From positions 674,347 through 738,346 of the forward strand of contig JAQJVL010000005.1 in the NCBI GenBank assembly GCA_035578905.1: a stretch of DNA of 64,000 nucleotides, read 5' to 3'. Each line of letters opens with the position of its first letter. The stretch's first letter is position 1. A program made the translations under genes and the position numbers. The DNA comes from Stictocephala bisonia. Taxonomy: Eukaryota; Arthropoda; Insecta; Hemiptera; Membracidae. Positions 22,796 through 32,540 of the stretch are shown here, in pieces. The notes under the pieces are model-generated. The model did no database searches. It saw only the letters and a list, made by a program, of their open reading frames with translations, and had not been told where the DNA came from.

Positions 22796-23640
22796 TACAT
22801 ACAACTATGCAGAAGATGTAAGAGACCTTAAAGAAAGTGCTCTTCACTTAAATATAATTTTTAGTAATACACATATGTTGCCCATACATACATTATAAAG
22901 GTAAAACAAATATCACTCTATACTTTTGAAAGATGTGTTTGTAAATGTCTTAAGAAACAAAATAAAATCAAGCTATTAGTTTTAGTCAAACTTAATTTTA
23001 TTAATTTATGCTAAGAAAAATTCACACATGGATTTCTAATAAATAAAATTTAATACTATTTATTTTATAACGTCCAATGCATGCATATCTATACAGGTTG
23101 GGTGGACATGAAACACAAAGAAGAATTTTCTTATCTTGCAGACGATTTGAAGAACAACCCTGAGAAGGACAACAGTTCTTGATTGAGACATTTTTAACAT
23201 ATGGAGGTTTAAAAAATCTGTCAGAAGAAAGGTTACTGCAAGCAAAGAATTTGAATGTAGTCTTTGAAGATCAACACAAACAACTATTAAAGGGACCTGC
23301 TTTGTTTTTAATGTGACTAAAAAAATTGCTTTAGAGAGGATTCCATGTGTATCTATGAAATTTGCAACCTCCATAAGAACAGAGAACACCCCTAAGGATG
23401 AAGTTTTTTAATGAATCTATGTCAAAAAAGAGAAAAAGTGTGGCTGAACTTTGTGATAGGAAATATAATAATAAAAGTTTCTTAAATTACAGAGGAAAGC
23501 ATTATTTTATTGTAGAGTTGCCAATTGTTTCTTATTTCGAAAATGTTAACTGTTTTAATAAATTGTATTATTCAGATTTTCGTGTTTTTTCATTACTATT
23601 ACTTAGATTTATGAGTGTTGAAAAATAAAAAAAATGTCTT

Positions 23641-24360
23641 AGAGCAATTGGTGCAAAAATAGTCATAATATTATTGGTAAAGAAAATATTCAGTAAGTAA
23701 ATATAAAAGTAAAAAGTTTGAACAATTTTAGTATATAAATATTTGTGTTAAAAAGGTTAACTATTCTCTAAAGGTCCTTTAAACCAATAAAGGTCTTTAT
23801 TCTATACATTGTATAATGATTTCTACGAAGAAAAATGTGAAGATGCAAGAGTATTTGGAAAAGTAGCAAATTATTAAATAGTCAAGCGAGGTTCCTTTAT
23901 GCAATAATTAAAGTAGGTCAAAACGTCTTCAAAGTTATAAAACCATATTGCCAATTTATTTTTCAAAGTCAAAGCAATGCCTGAAGATACTCCACAAATA
24001 GGGGATTTTCGTTAACTGAATATTACTTGTCAATTGATAGCTAAAAAGTAAGTATCTTGACTTAACAAGGTGAAAAAAACGGTAGCGGTGAGGCGGCGAT
24101 AGTCAGGAGATATGCGGGTGACGTCACAGCTCAGCTTGCTAGTTAGTGTCTACATAGGTCTTACGGGAGTGAGGCAACCTCCTATACACTAACCTTGGGC
24201 TCTCCTGACAGAAAACTTGCTCATTAAAATAAAACATTCATTACACGTGTCTCACTAACTCACTGTATATAAATAATTATTATTCAATAAATTTTAATAT
24301 TTATTTAAATATGTGTGTGGTTTTTTATATCACAACATTTCATGAATAGACTTAGCGGAC
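23641..24360. other. No recognised gene
   Basis: AT-rich up to about 24080. Bases 24085-24215 are less AT-rich and of unknown origin. I see no ORF or terminal repeat. Confidence 0.35.
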
Positions 24361-24364
24361 ATAA

Positions 24365-24985
24365 GAACTGGTGTAGTAAAGGAGTTACACAAAGAAGCTT
24401 GTGAGTATTTTCTATATACATTTCAGCGAGAGTTGAGAGTGATGCTAAGCCTACACTGTCTACGTCTCAACAGTGCTGACCAAAAAGAAAAGTGTATCCA
24501 TGTAGACCCTTCATTTACAACAAGACTAATTCATTGACACCCCCAATCAGCAGTCAGTCAGACTCTGGCAATCAGTTTACTCATACATTCTGCTTTGTAT
24601 CATGAACAATGTCTGTGAATCGGCCTAGCACCAGCTGCGGGTGAAGCTTCACACTCTAAAATCTCCCTGAATAGTGTATAGACGTACGTAATGTAGAAAT
24701 CAAGGGAATGCATGACTTGTATGAAAGGGGGAGCTGATCTTGTGGAAATGATTCCTTATGTTTTACCAAATTTGCAATAGCGGTTCATTTCAAAACAAAA
24801 ACATCTAATAAAGTGGAATCAGCATTGAAACATTTTCTTGAAAAATATCCAATACATCATTTTCAAACTGATGATGAGTGTGAATGGTCCAATAATGGAC
24901 TTAGAAACTTACTTAAAAGTTAAATGTAAATCATTATTCAACATTTTCAGAAAAAAAGCTCCTATTGTAGAAAGGTTTTTTTAAA
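24365..24985 (+). pseudogene. Maverick/Polinton-like integrase relic
   Basis: VVKELHKEACEYF (24373-24411) matches the ELHKPxRxxF lead-in typical of Maverick/Polinton integrases. GADLVEMIPY (24731-24760) is the first-Asp block of the rve core. FAIAVHFKTKTSNKVESAL and HHFQTDDECEW (24780-24893) follow, with KKAPIVERF (24952-24980) in the place of the usual KASIVERF. Frameshifts separate the blocks and the segment between 24420 and 24720 does not align, so only fragments survive. No other Polinton genes are seen nearby. A related rve integrase from another element class is the main alternative. Confidence 0.6.
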
Positions 24986-25901
24986 AACAAAATAGACATT
25001 TATAAACGTATTGTAAAAAATACAAATTTTCTATATCTTTTTTCTTATAAGAAACATTATTAATTTTTTAATAAAAGTAATATAGTTACCTTTTGTTTGA
25101 GTGTGAGATTGATAAGAAGATCTAGTGTAGAGGATAAAAGTCACAGCCTTCTAGACTGTTACTGCTGCTTAACACTGAAGTCTCACTCTTACAAGTATGA
25201 TTATAAAGTGAACGATTGGCATGCAAGCCAGCGGTGTCCCTGTGTACAAGGGCCTTATGTCTGTTTGGAATACTAGGGGCTGAAGTCATCACTTCCTACT
25301 CAAGCACATTTATTGTCTTTTTATTTCACTTTGGCGCTACTAGTTTTACTGTAAAATGATTTTAACATAGTTGTAAATGTTTTGATTGTAAGCGCTTTTA
25401 TCTTCAGAAAACACATAATAATTTTAATACTTTTTACTGTTGCAAATGACATTTCTTCTTAACCACTTGAATGCTTATTTTCAAATAAATTAATTAATCT
25501 TTTAATTTCTTTCTCATCAACTGACTTCTCATCCATGGCTTGATTATTAACAGGTTTTCAATAATTCATAGATCTGTGTATTTTTTTTTTGTGATTAAGA
25601 TTTTTGAATTTTTTTACCTGTTTCTGCGCTTATTTTTTTCCACGTAGTCTTAACTTAGTTAAATTAATGTTTACTTTTACTGTCAGATAAGTTTCCTTGT
25701 AACAATTTATCTTATGTTCCTGTTTTGAGGATTTATTATAATGCTCAATTTTTCGTGCTCTGTAATACAGGCTTGTTTAACTCTTCAGAGAAACAAACTA
25801 ACTATACTTACTGAACAATTATGATGAACATTTAAAAAATATATTAATGTTAAATACATTTTGTTAGTTTCAATATAACAACCAGAATTTAAAAAGTTAA
25901 A
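24986..25901. other. No recognised feature
   Basis: AT-rich CPT2 intron sequence. Nothing supported. Confidence 0.4.
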
Positions 25902-26060
25902 TTTTTTTTATTTTACTTGCTAGTTCACATGGGTCTGCAGCTCTGAGCGTGAACTTTATTCAACGAGTAAAGTACCAACTATCAAATCAGTTGGGGATTC
26001 AAACCTCAGAACTTATACTCTGCAGTTTGAAAGCCTTAGCCAATGAGTCTCCATGCCGTA
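25902..26060 (-). mobile_element. tRNA-derived SINE, family 1, copy 3
   Basis: On the minus strand it carries box B GTTTGAATCCCC and the body TACTTTACTCGTTGAATAAA. Box A is worn (AGACTCATTGG). It is the most diverged of the full-length copies. Confidence 0.65.
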
Positions 26061-26146
26061 GTAATATACAGCCAGTAACTGCCATCTTTATTGTAAATTC
26101 ATAGTGTGGACACTAAGATACATTAAGTGATGTTTTTTATAATTTA

Positions 26147-26370
26147 CTCTGGTATTAACTAAACTTTAGTATAAGTTACTTTGGTATTAACTAAACTTTA
26201 GTATAAGTTACTCTGGTATTACCTAAACTTTAGTATAAGTTACTTTGGTATTAACTAAACTTTAGTATAAGCTACTCTGGTATTAACTAAACTTTAGTAT
26301 AAGTTACTCTGGTATTAACTAAACTTTAGTATAAGTTACTCTGGTATTAACTAAACTTTAGTATAAGTTA
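26147..26370. repeat. 32-bp tandem repeat, about 7 copies
   Basis: The unit is GGTATTAACTAAACTTTAGT followed by ATAAGTTACTCT. Copies are nearly identical. The array ends 55 bases from a CPT2 exon, just inside the intron after its donor. Confidence 0.85.
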
Positions 26371-26424
26371 ATCTGGACACAATGAAATTGAAACTTGTTA
26401 TAACTAATAAATCAATTGACTTAC

Positions 26425-26538
26425 TTGAGTTTCTATGGTACAAGGTCGCACAGTTTCTGTCCGTCCATGTTTAAAAGCTGCTGTGCTGCATGACTCATAA
26501 GTGGCAACTGGTTTACCTTTTAACTTATTGTAAGCCAT
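26425..26538 (-). CDS. CPT2: CPT2 exon ([15 protein letters not shown] segment)
   Basis: The acceptor TTCCTGCAG and the donor CAA|GTAAGT bound 38 codons in phase 0. The peptide starts [20 protein letters not shown] and continues to GRTETVRP. The [15 protein letters not shown] block is the CPT2 form of the carnitine acyltransferase signature, which lines the carnitine/CoA pocket. The Met at its start is internal: it follows QLSFQ of exon 27738-27907, as in human QLAFQMAF. Confidence 0.95.
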
Positions 26539-26859
26539 CTGCAGGAATAAAACATATGTTGAATGAAAAAGAGAATAAAAAATTTCAAAACACAATTTTA
26601 CTTTACATATTTACAGAAATCGGCATGATTTTAAATTAAAATAGGTTAAATTAGATAGTGAAAGTCCTCAAAATTGTATTATGATAAATTTATGAGGTAT
26701 TCTTTAATTTTATTATAAATATGTTAGATTTATTTTCTGATTTAATACTGGTATGTATTTTAGAAATCTTCCAATATGCATTGGTTTATTATTATAATAT
26801 TCTAGTCTGTGGTGATTTTTTATTATCTCTCTTTTATTTCTAGTATTGTATTTGAATAT

Positions 26860-27182
26860 ATAATCTTGAATAGCAGACACCATAGTAGAGGCAATGCTGA
26901 AAGGCGAAGAAACATGGACAACTTTTGTGGCCTATGCCAACACAGTACTACATGCCAAAAGTGAGGAAGGATGTCTGACTGACCCCTAGGTGTCATATAT
27001 GAAGTAAAAAAGTGACCGCGTAAGAGCACAAGACAACCGGCCAGGCATGAAGTCATCCGAAAGTATTCCGGCTTGGATCATCGCAGCCTGTAGGGGTTTT
27101 AGTGGGTAATCCCTTCCTTGAAGATTATTCCTAGGGGCGAGTCCCACACTCAGTGCGTAAAGACATTTCCCCTACGTAAAAA
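26860..27182 (+). pseudogene. R1-clade LINE 3' end (fragment)
   Basis: EAMLKGEETWTTFVAYANTV (26889-26948) resembles the conserved tail of R1/TRAS-type LINE proteins. The following sequence carries the customary short 3' region with a GTGGGTAATCCCTTCC stretch and CCTACGTAAAAAAAAA at the end, consistent with a poly(A) tail at 27173-27187. Stops are present. The assignment rests on the general pattern. Confidence 0.45.
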
Positions 27183-27737
27183 AAAATTTATTTGTGTATA
27201 CCAACATCACCTTATTACAAATATTGTTTTCATTCTCTCTTACATACTGTACGCAGTCATACACATATAAACAAAAAACTGTAATAATTTGTAATTTTTT
27301 AAGTGATCCCTGGCAGATTCTTGAAATGCAACTTAAGTATTATCGTCATTTTCTGTAGTTTAAGAGTTTGTAACAATTACTATCTGTTGTTGAACCATAC
27401 AAGCATATACCAAATTTTATGTGTGACTGTAGGTGTGCAAAGTAATTAGTTTTTAGGTTGGATGTATTGCAGAAGAAGGACATTTTTTTTAATAAACATA
27501 GTCCAGCATTAATTTTTCTTTAAATTTTTTTTAATATGGAGATCTCAAATCGAATCTATTGTTAGTCCTAGAAATGTTATGTGATCATCCATGTTAATAA
27601 AACATGTAGCTCAACTATAATAGAGCATCTGAGTCCTTACTTTATAACAGAAGTTAAAAATACCAATTGGCAATTTTCGAGATACGCACAGGCAATGCAG
27701 GGTTTTAAATAATGAAATTTGGGAGGCTAATACAAAC

Positions 27738-27907
27738 CTGGAATGATAATTGCATCATAGCATCTGGGCTGATGTTCAGTGGCTTGCACACTTGACGGCC
27801 AAATTTAGTATATTCCATAACCCTCACTTCAAGCGAATTACATGTTTTATTGTATTTTTTCTTTGCTTCATCTATTATATTTTTCATCTTATCATCCAAG
27901 TTAAATT
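27738..27907 (-). CDS. CPT2: CPT2 exon (FNLDDKMKN / SPDAMMQLSFQ segment)
   Basis: The acceptor TTCTTAG and donor CAG|GTTTGT bound the exon. Two bases complete a Glu codon, then FNLDDKMKNIIDEAKKKYNK and ISPDAMMQLSFQ follow. Human CPT2 has the same arrangement (EFNLTD.., SPDAVAQLAFQ). It is fully in phase with the exons at 31222 and 26425. Lysine-rich helices typical of this linker region are visible. Confidence 0.93.
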
Positions 27908-28261
27908 CTAAGAACAACAAACATACATTACAGTTATAGACAAACATCATTAATAATAAATTCTTAGAGAACAGTTATGGGGTCAACAGTAAATTCTTAT
28001 TATAAAAAATGTTCACTTTACTTGGCTTATGGATAGCATCTAAGCCAATTTTGGAATTCTTCAATGGGGTAGAACGGTCTGTCCACAAGCCACTTCCTCA
28101 GTTGTTTTTTCAGAAAATTTTACATAAAAATATAATTGTTGAAAAATGTCTCAAATCAAGGAAGAACCCAAAATAAAAGGAAAGTACTCTCCAAACCCCT
28201 TAAAATTGAGTTAACATTTCCATAAATAGGGATATTTGTGTACAAAATATGTTATAATTCC

Positions 28262-28708
28262 CTAAAAGTATTAAAATTCAGTGCCATAACAATGACATTT
28301 GTTGGATTCAGAAGTGCCGTGCTTCTGAGGAAGGTGAGGTTCCTCATTTCTTCTGGTAAGATGTTGGAGAGTGGCCCCGTTATATGATGGTTGCTTCTCA
28401 AAAGCCGCCAGCCTTAGTACATAGTTCCTGGCTCCCCTTGTGTTGTGCATATGAATGTCACAGACCCTTGGTAAATTTTTCCTGTGTGCATGTAATACAC
28501 TTTCTACTATGTAGAGTTCAATAATTTTGAGCTCTCTGAAGACTCTTTGCATGGTTTCCTTGGATGAACTGCCCCACATTAGTCTATATCTAATATGAGA
28601 CTCAAACAGAGAAAAGTATGCAGTTCTTTTCACTTCCTCATTACTGATGCATTTCAGTCTCCTAAAGTCATTGAGTGCCGAGCTCAGCTTTCCACATAGT
28701 TCATCCAC
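28262..28708 (-). pseudogene. LINE reverse transcriptase C-terminal fragment
   Basis: The open frame reads ELCGKLSSALNDFRRLKCIS, SLFESHIRYRLMWGSSSKE and FEKQPSYNGATL. The S/A-A-x-Y-x-L..S-x-x-x-Y-x-x-x-x-W-G-x-S pattern is the classic post-RT segment of jockey-type LINEs, and FEKxPSYxG is shared with the LINE at 47348. A segment is deleted between MQRVFR and ELKII. The copy is 5'-truncated. Confidence 0.75.
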
Positions 28709-29169
28709 TTGGCTTCTTTACATAATTGTAAATCTTTAAAGAAATAAAAATATTTTTCCTTCTTAAATCTCAATATTGTTAAACCGTTGATTAATGTATC
28801 AAGGGAAATTACCTGATTTTTACATAAATTTTACTATAAAAGAATTCACGTAAAATACGTAAATCAGGTATACTGCCTTGAAAAACAATTATGCATACAG
28901 AATGGAAATGGAGACCTCCAAACACATTTACTGTGATTGGCTATCTTTTTGCCCAGGTTTCGAATGACCGAGGTTGAATATAAACTGTTTTAAAACATGA
29001 AATGAAAATCGTCTTTATTAGGAGCGAAATTAGGACTTTTAAAGTCCTCTCTTCCACTTAAAATGACAGACATTGGCCCAGGTAAGACACAGATCTAGAC
29101 CATCTAACCATCTAGGCGATGGCCCAGGTCACGTGACATGGCTGAGTAGATCTATTGTCTCAAATGAAA

Positions 29170-29271
<102 letters not shown>

Positions 29272-29460
29272 CGCTATACTTTAAACAAGCCCCACTGCTT
29301 TTTATTAGAATTAAAAAATATTGCTTGTTGAATAATTGTTGCATGAAATATTACATTTATATCATGTTATAAATCAATCTAATCAAAATAATAATAATTA
29401 TTATTTTATTTCATTGTTTTTATAGTTATAAAAAAAAGTATTACGATTACTACTATTGCA

Positions 29461-29960
29461 TACTGAAATGAAATGAAATGAAAAATGACTTTATTAGGGG
29501 GAGTTAAGGCTACGTTATATTCCACAATCTTATTTCCAAAATAACTTTTTTTTAAGTATCTGAAATACATACAGTAGGTTACAATAATTACTTAAACATC
29601 TATTAAAAAATCAATAATCTATATCCTACATTTTGTTGTGATCAAAATCCAAATCAAGATTACTGTTTTAAAATTAATACAGATATAAATCATCACTCGT
29701 ATTCATTCAACCAACACACATACAAAGCACTCATGAACAACCACGGTGACCCCACCCCATGCCTACAGGCACTGCAAAAGCAGGTCCTTTACTCCCAACC
29801 CCGAGAGCGCTTATCAATCAATGGTCCTGATATTATCAGGGAGCAAATTCCATAAGTGACAAGTAGAAATAGTAAAAGAGTTGCTATAGAAAGTGGTGTA
29901 ATGTAAAGATAGATAGTAAAGAGGCTCCCTGACGTGTACAGGTGGATCACAACAGCACTT
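29461..29960 (-). pseudogene. LINE 3' fragment with TTTCA tail
   Basis: On the minus strand HLWNLLPDNIRTID (about 29855-29815) resembles the final WNxLPxxI motif of LINE proteins. Some 330 bases later the copy ends CTAATAAAGTCATTTTTCAT then short TTTCA repeats (29463-29480). The same style of 3' end, AATAAAGACGATTTTCATTT, occurs at about 28996-29030, a second tail nearby. LINE 3' ends of this kind commonly close with such microsatellites. Confidence 0.5.
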
Positions 29961-30325
29961 TTCAGATGAGCAATATTTAACTAAACCATCTTAATATTTG
30001 ATTTTTATGTGTTGGTATACAATTTTAGACTAGTTTTTTATTTTTTACATTTACAGAATACTTCTAGCTCATCCTGCCATTTTGTATTTCACTTGAGAGT
30101 TTGATCCCAACTGGCTGCACAACAAAATGTACTATATTATGTAATGCTATTTTGAGGTATTTTAATCCTCTCTACTTAATAATGCATGAATGAATCACTT
30201 CGTCCATCTTGTGACTGAAGTGTTTTCCTAATACACTTAGAAAGATTTTATACAATATGCAATTAGTTTAAAAGACGCACATTACTATGTGACATTAAAC
30301 TGCTGCATGGTCTTTTTAGTGTATC

Positions 30326-30935
30326 AATACCACTGTCCGTCTACAGGTGGGCGGGAGGGCATTGCTACTGTCTATGTATGGGTAAGTAGGAGGGCCATTA
30401 CCACTGTCCGTGTACAGGTGGGCGGGAGGGCATTGCTACTGTCTATGTATGGGTAAGTAGGAGGGCCATTACCACTGTACGTGTATGGGTGGGCGGGAGG
30501 ACAATGCTACTGTCCATGTACGGGTGGGCAGGAGGGCTATTACTGTATGACTGTACAGCCCACCAAAGAAACAAAGACTGTACAGACCACCAAGCAAACA
30601 AAAACTGTACAGAATACCGAGCAAACAAAAACTGTACTGACCACCAAAAAAACAAAGACTGTACAGAATACCGAGCAAACAAAAACTATACTGACCATCA
30701 AACAAACAAAGACTGTACAGACCACCAAGCAAACAAAAACTGTACTGAACACCAAACAAACAAAGACTGTACAGACCACCACTGGTCAATATCACATTAC
30801 GTGTATGGGTGGACGGGTGGGTCAATACCACTGTACGTGTATGGGTAGGTGGGCGGGTCAATACCATTGTCCGTGTATGAGTGGGCAAGTGAGTCAGTAC
30901 CACTGAACGTGTATGGGTGGACGGATGGGTCACAA
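30326..30935. repeat. Compound minisatellite: GTGTATGGGTGGG units flanking a 27-bp array
   Basis: Bases 30326-30540 and 30783-30935 are units of the G-rich 33-36 bp family. Between them, 30546-30782 is about nine units of 27 bp (CTGTACAGACCACCAAGCAA plus ACAAAAA), alternating two versions so that a 54-bp higher order shows. Because 27 is a multiple of 3, long frames stay open and read as nine-residue TVQTTKQTK-type repeats. I see no start, splice or promoter evidence for a protein. Confidence 0.8.
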
Positions 30936-31221
30936 GTACACAAAGTTGTACCTATTCTGCAATAGTTAGTAGACTGCTACAGTGGTTTTTATTCACAAGA
31001 TACGTGAACAGCCCTAAACTAAAAACTGGTAGTCAAAAGGGTTTATAAAAAAAATACTTTATATTCTCTTTTACAAATCCTAAACTAAAATGTAATTTAT
31101 TGAAATTAACACTTATTTCATCTTTTATAATACTCTTTTCACATTGAGCGTGTTTAAACTACTTTTTGAAGGGATTTTTTTTAGATTTCAAATAATATAG
31201 CATTCTGATACTACAAAATAC

Positions 31222-31409
31222 CTAGTTTGCGAACAGTAGATGTATTTTTCCCCAGTGTATCGTGGTGGACTCTGGGCTTTGTTGTGCTGTCATTATAAAT
31301 ATCATTGAAGTACCGTAAAACAGCCACTCCATCTCCCCATGAATGTTCAAAGTTTATACCAGCATAGCCGTCTTGAGTGACGATCAAGGAGAATGACTTA
31401 TCAAACCAT
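31222..31409 (-). CDS. CPT2: CPT2 catalytic-histidine exon
   Basis: The acceptor TTTCTACAG and the donor CTAG|GTATTT bound it. One base completes an Arg codon, followed by [20 protein letters not shown] and [24 protein letters not shown] and FEHSWGDG are hallmark CPT2 blocks, and the His in EHSWGDG corresponds to the catalytic His (human residue 372) that deprotonates carnitine or CoA. The exon ends KL|E, joining 27738-27907. It is the most conserved exon and identifies the gene as CPT2 rather than CPT1 (which has AEHSWAD). Confidence 0.96.
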
Positions 31410-32259
31410 CTGTAGAAATACAACAGAAATATAAGATAACATACAAATTAAATTATACTATAAAAAAAGATTTATTTTCTATAGACACAACTTTAATACG
31501 CATTATTTCTTAGATATAAATAATACACTTGAAATATATAACTAGTTTTATCCTCCTTCCACATGTTGTTAATTACAAAACGTTTAACAACAAAAAATCA
31601 CCATCTAATTAAAATCCAATCCATAGTCCACTATACAAATTAGAGCAAACAAATATTTCAAGATATAGCAAACTAAAACAATACTTGATCTTACACAAAA
31701 TTATTGTAAAATAAAAAAAATTTAACAAATAATACAATACATTTTGTGTTAAAACAAACAGGCATATTTTCATTACCAAAACTAAATTTGATTAAATTAC
31801 TGTTAATATTTAGCAAATAATTGAACAAATTCAACCAAACAAGAAAAATAAACTGCATTTTTCCTTTAAAAGATACTATGTAGGTTAATACTGATTTGGA
31901 AAAACATAGCATAAGCAAAAAATAAATAAAGATGACAAAATATTTCAAAGCAATCAGAAAAAAAATATACTGACACCTTCTACAGTCTATGCACCATATC
32001 TCCATATTATAAAAAATTTTATATTGAAACAGACATTTCAGCAACAACCACTCATTCTTATGAGATCACAAGAAAAGCATATACAATTGACATATTTAAT
32101 ATTTTAAGTACTACTTATGTTAATATTCAGTTCTATGTGTTTTTTGGGTTTTATACAGGCATGTTTTTAAAAATGAATAAAATCGTGTTAAAGAATTATA
32201 GTTATGCCATATTAAATATTATTTCAGTCACAAAACCCTATACCTTCAAACAGTATTCA
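31410..32259. other. CPT2: CPT2 intron, nothing recognised
   Basis: Very AT-rich. The open frame on the minus strand at 31691-32047 is rich in F, I, K and N and looks like chance. Confidence 0.4.
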
Positions 32260-32279
32260 TTAACACACTCCGTGCGGAG

Positions 32280-32295
32280 GCCTCCGATCGGAGGC
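32280..32295. repeat. Palindrome box 1 of PB2
   Basis: GCCTCCGATCGGAGGC, a perfect 16-bp dyad starting 20 bp from the TTAA. It overlaps a further palindrome, CGGAGGCCTCCG (32275-32286). Possible transposase or host-factor binding site. Confidence 0.9.
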
Positions 32296-32321
32296 ATGAC
32301 GAACTCTCTTCGTGTGCGTCC

Positions 32322-32337
32322 GCCTCCGATCGGAGGC
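32322..32337. repeat. Palindrome box 2 of PB2
   Basis: Identical 16-bp palindrome, 42 bp from box 1 (four helical turns at 10.5 bp). Confidence 0.9.
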
Positions 32338-32540
32338 ATTCGTACCTGCAGTATTGAGTTGGCCAATGCTAGCTCAGCGTTCATGTGAGGAGGTCTATTC
32401 TTTGTTAGAGTTTTATTTATATCCGTGTTATACTTTGTTTAGGCTGGTTGAGATTACCAACGATTTTTAGTGTATATAGATAATGTTTTAGTGTATATAG
32501 ATAGTGTATTAGTGTTATAGCGTGTACATTATTTGTAAAC

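Larger units (their letters stand above)
18457..23640 (+). pseudogene. P-element-like (THAP-domain) transposase relic
   Basis: Near 18457 the frame opens with a THAP zinc-finger pattern: C-x4-C (CAIAIC), then YHRFPKD, the usual F-H-R-F-P block. After a mariner insertion the frame resumes with MKEYERIVVLQFEEIKV (20620-20680) and DVSGGKIGLWKEL near 20880-20920, the block where P transposases have a Gly-rich W-K-E-L. LQLTRNWLLDT follows at about 21240, then KAYGLELGEQDKIL (21580) and RTGGG near 21865. A C-terminal LTYGGLKNLSEERLL lies near 23190-23230. The order matches P/THAP9-type transposases. Stops and frameshifts are scattered throughout, and three other elements are inserted (18968-20302, 20935-21156, 22112-22795). 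Confidence 0.7.

Noticed and set aside
26538..26538. Met of MAYNKL as the start of a separate protein
   Set aside because: The codon directly follows a splice acceptor and joins QLSFQ of the previous exon in the CPT2 order.
31691..32047. 118-codon minus-strand ORF
   Set aside because: Composition (Phe, Ile, Lys, Asn, Leu) is what AT-rich intron gives by chance; no motif.
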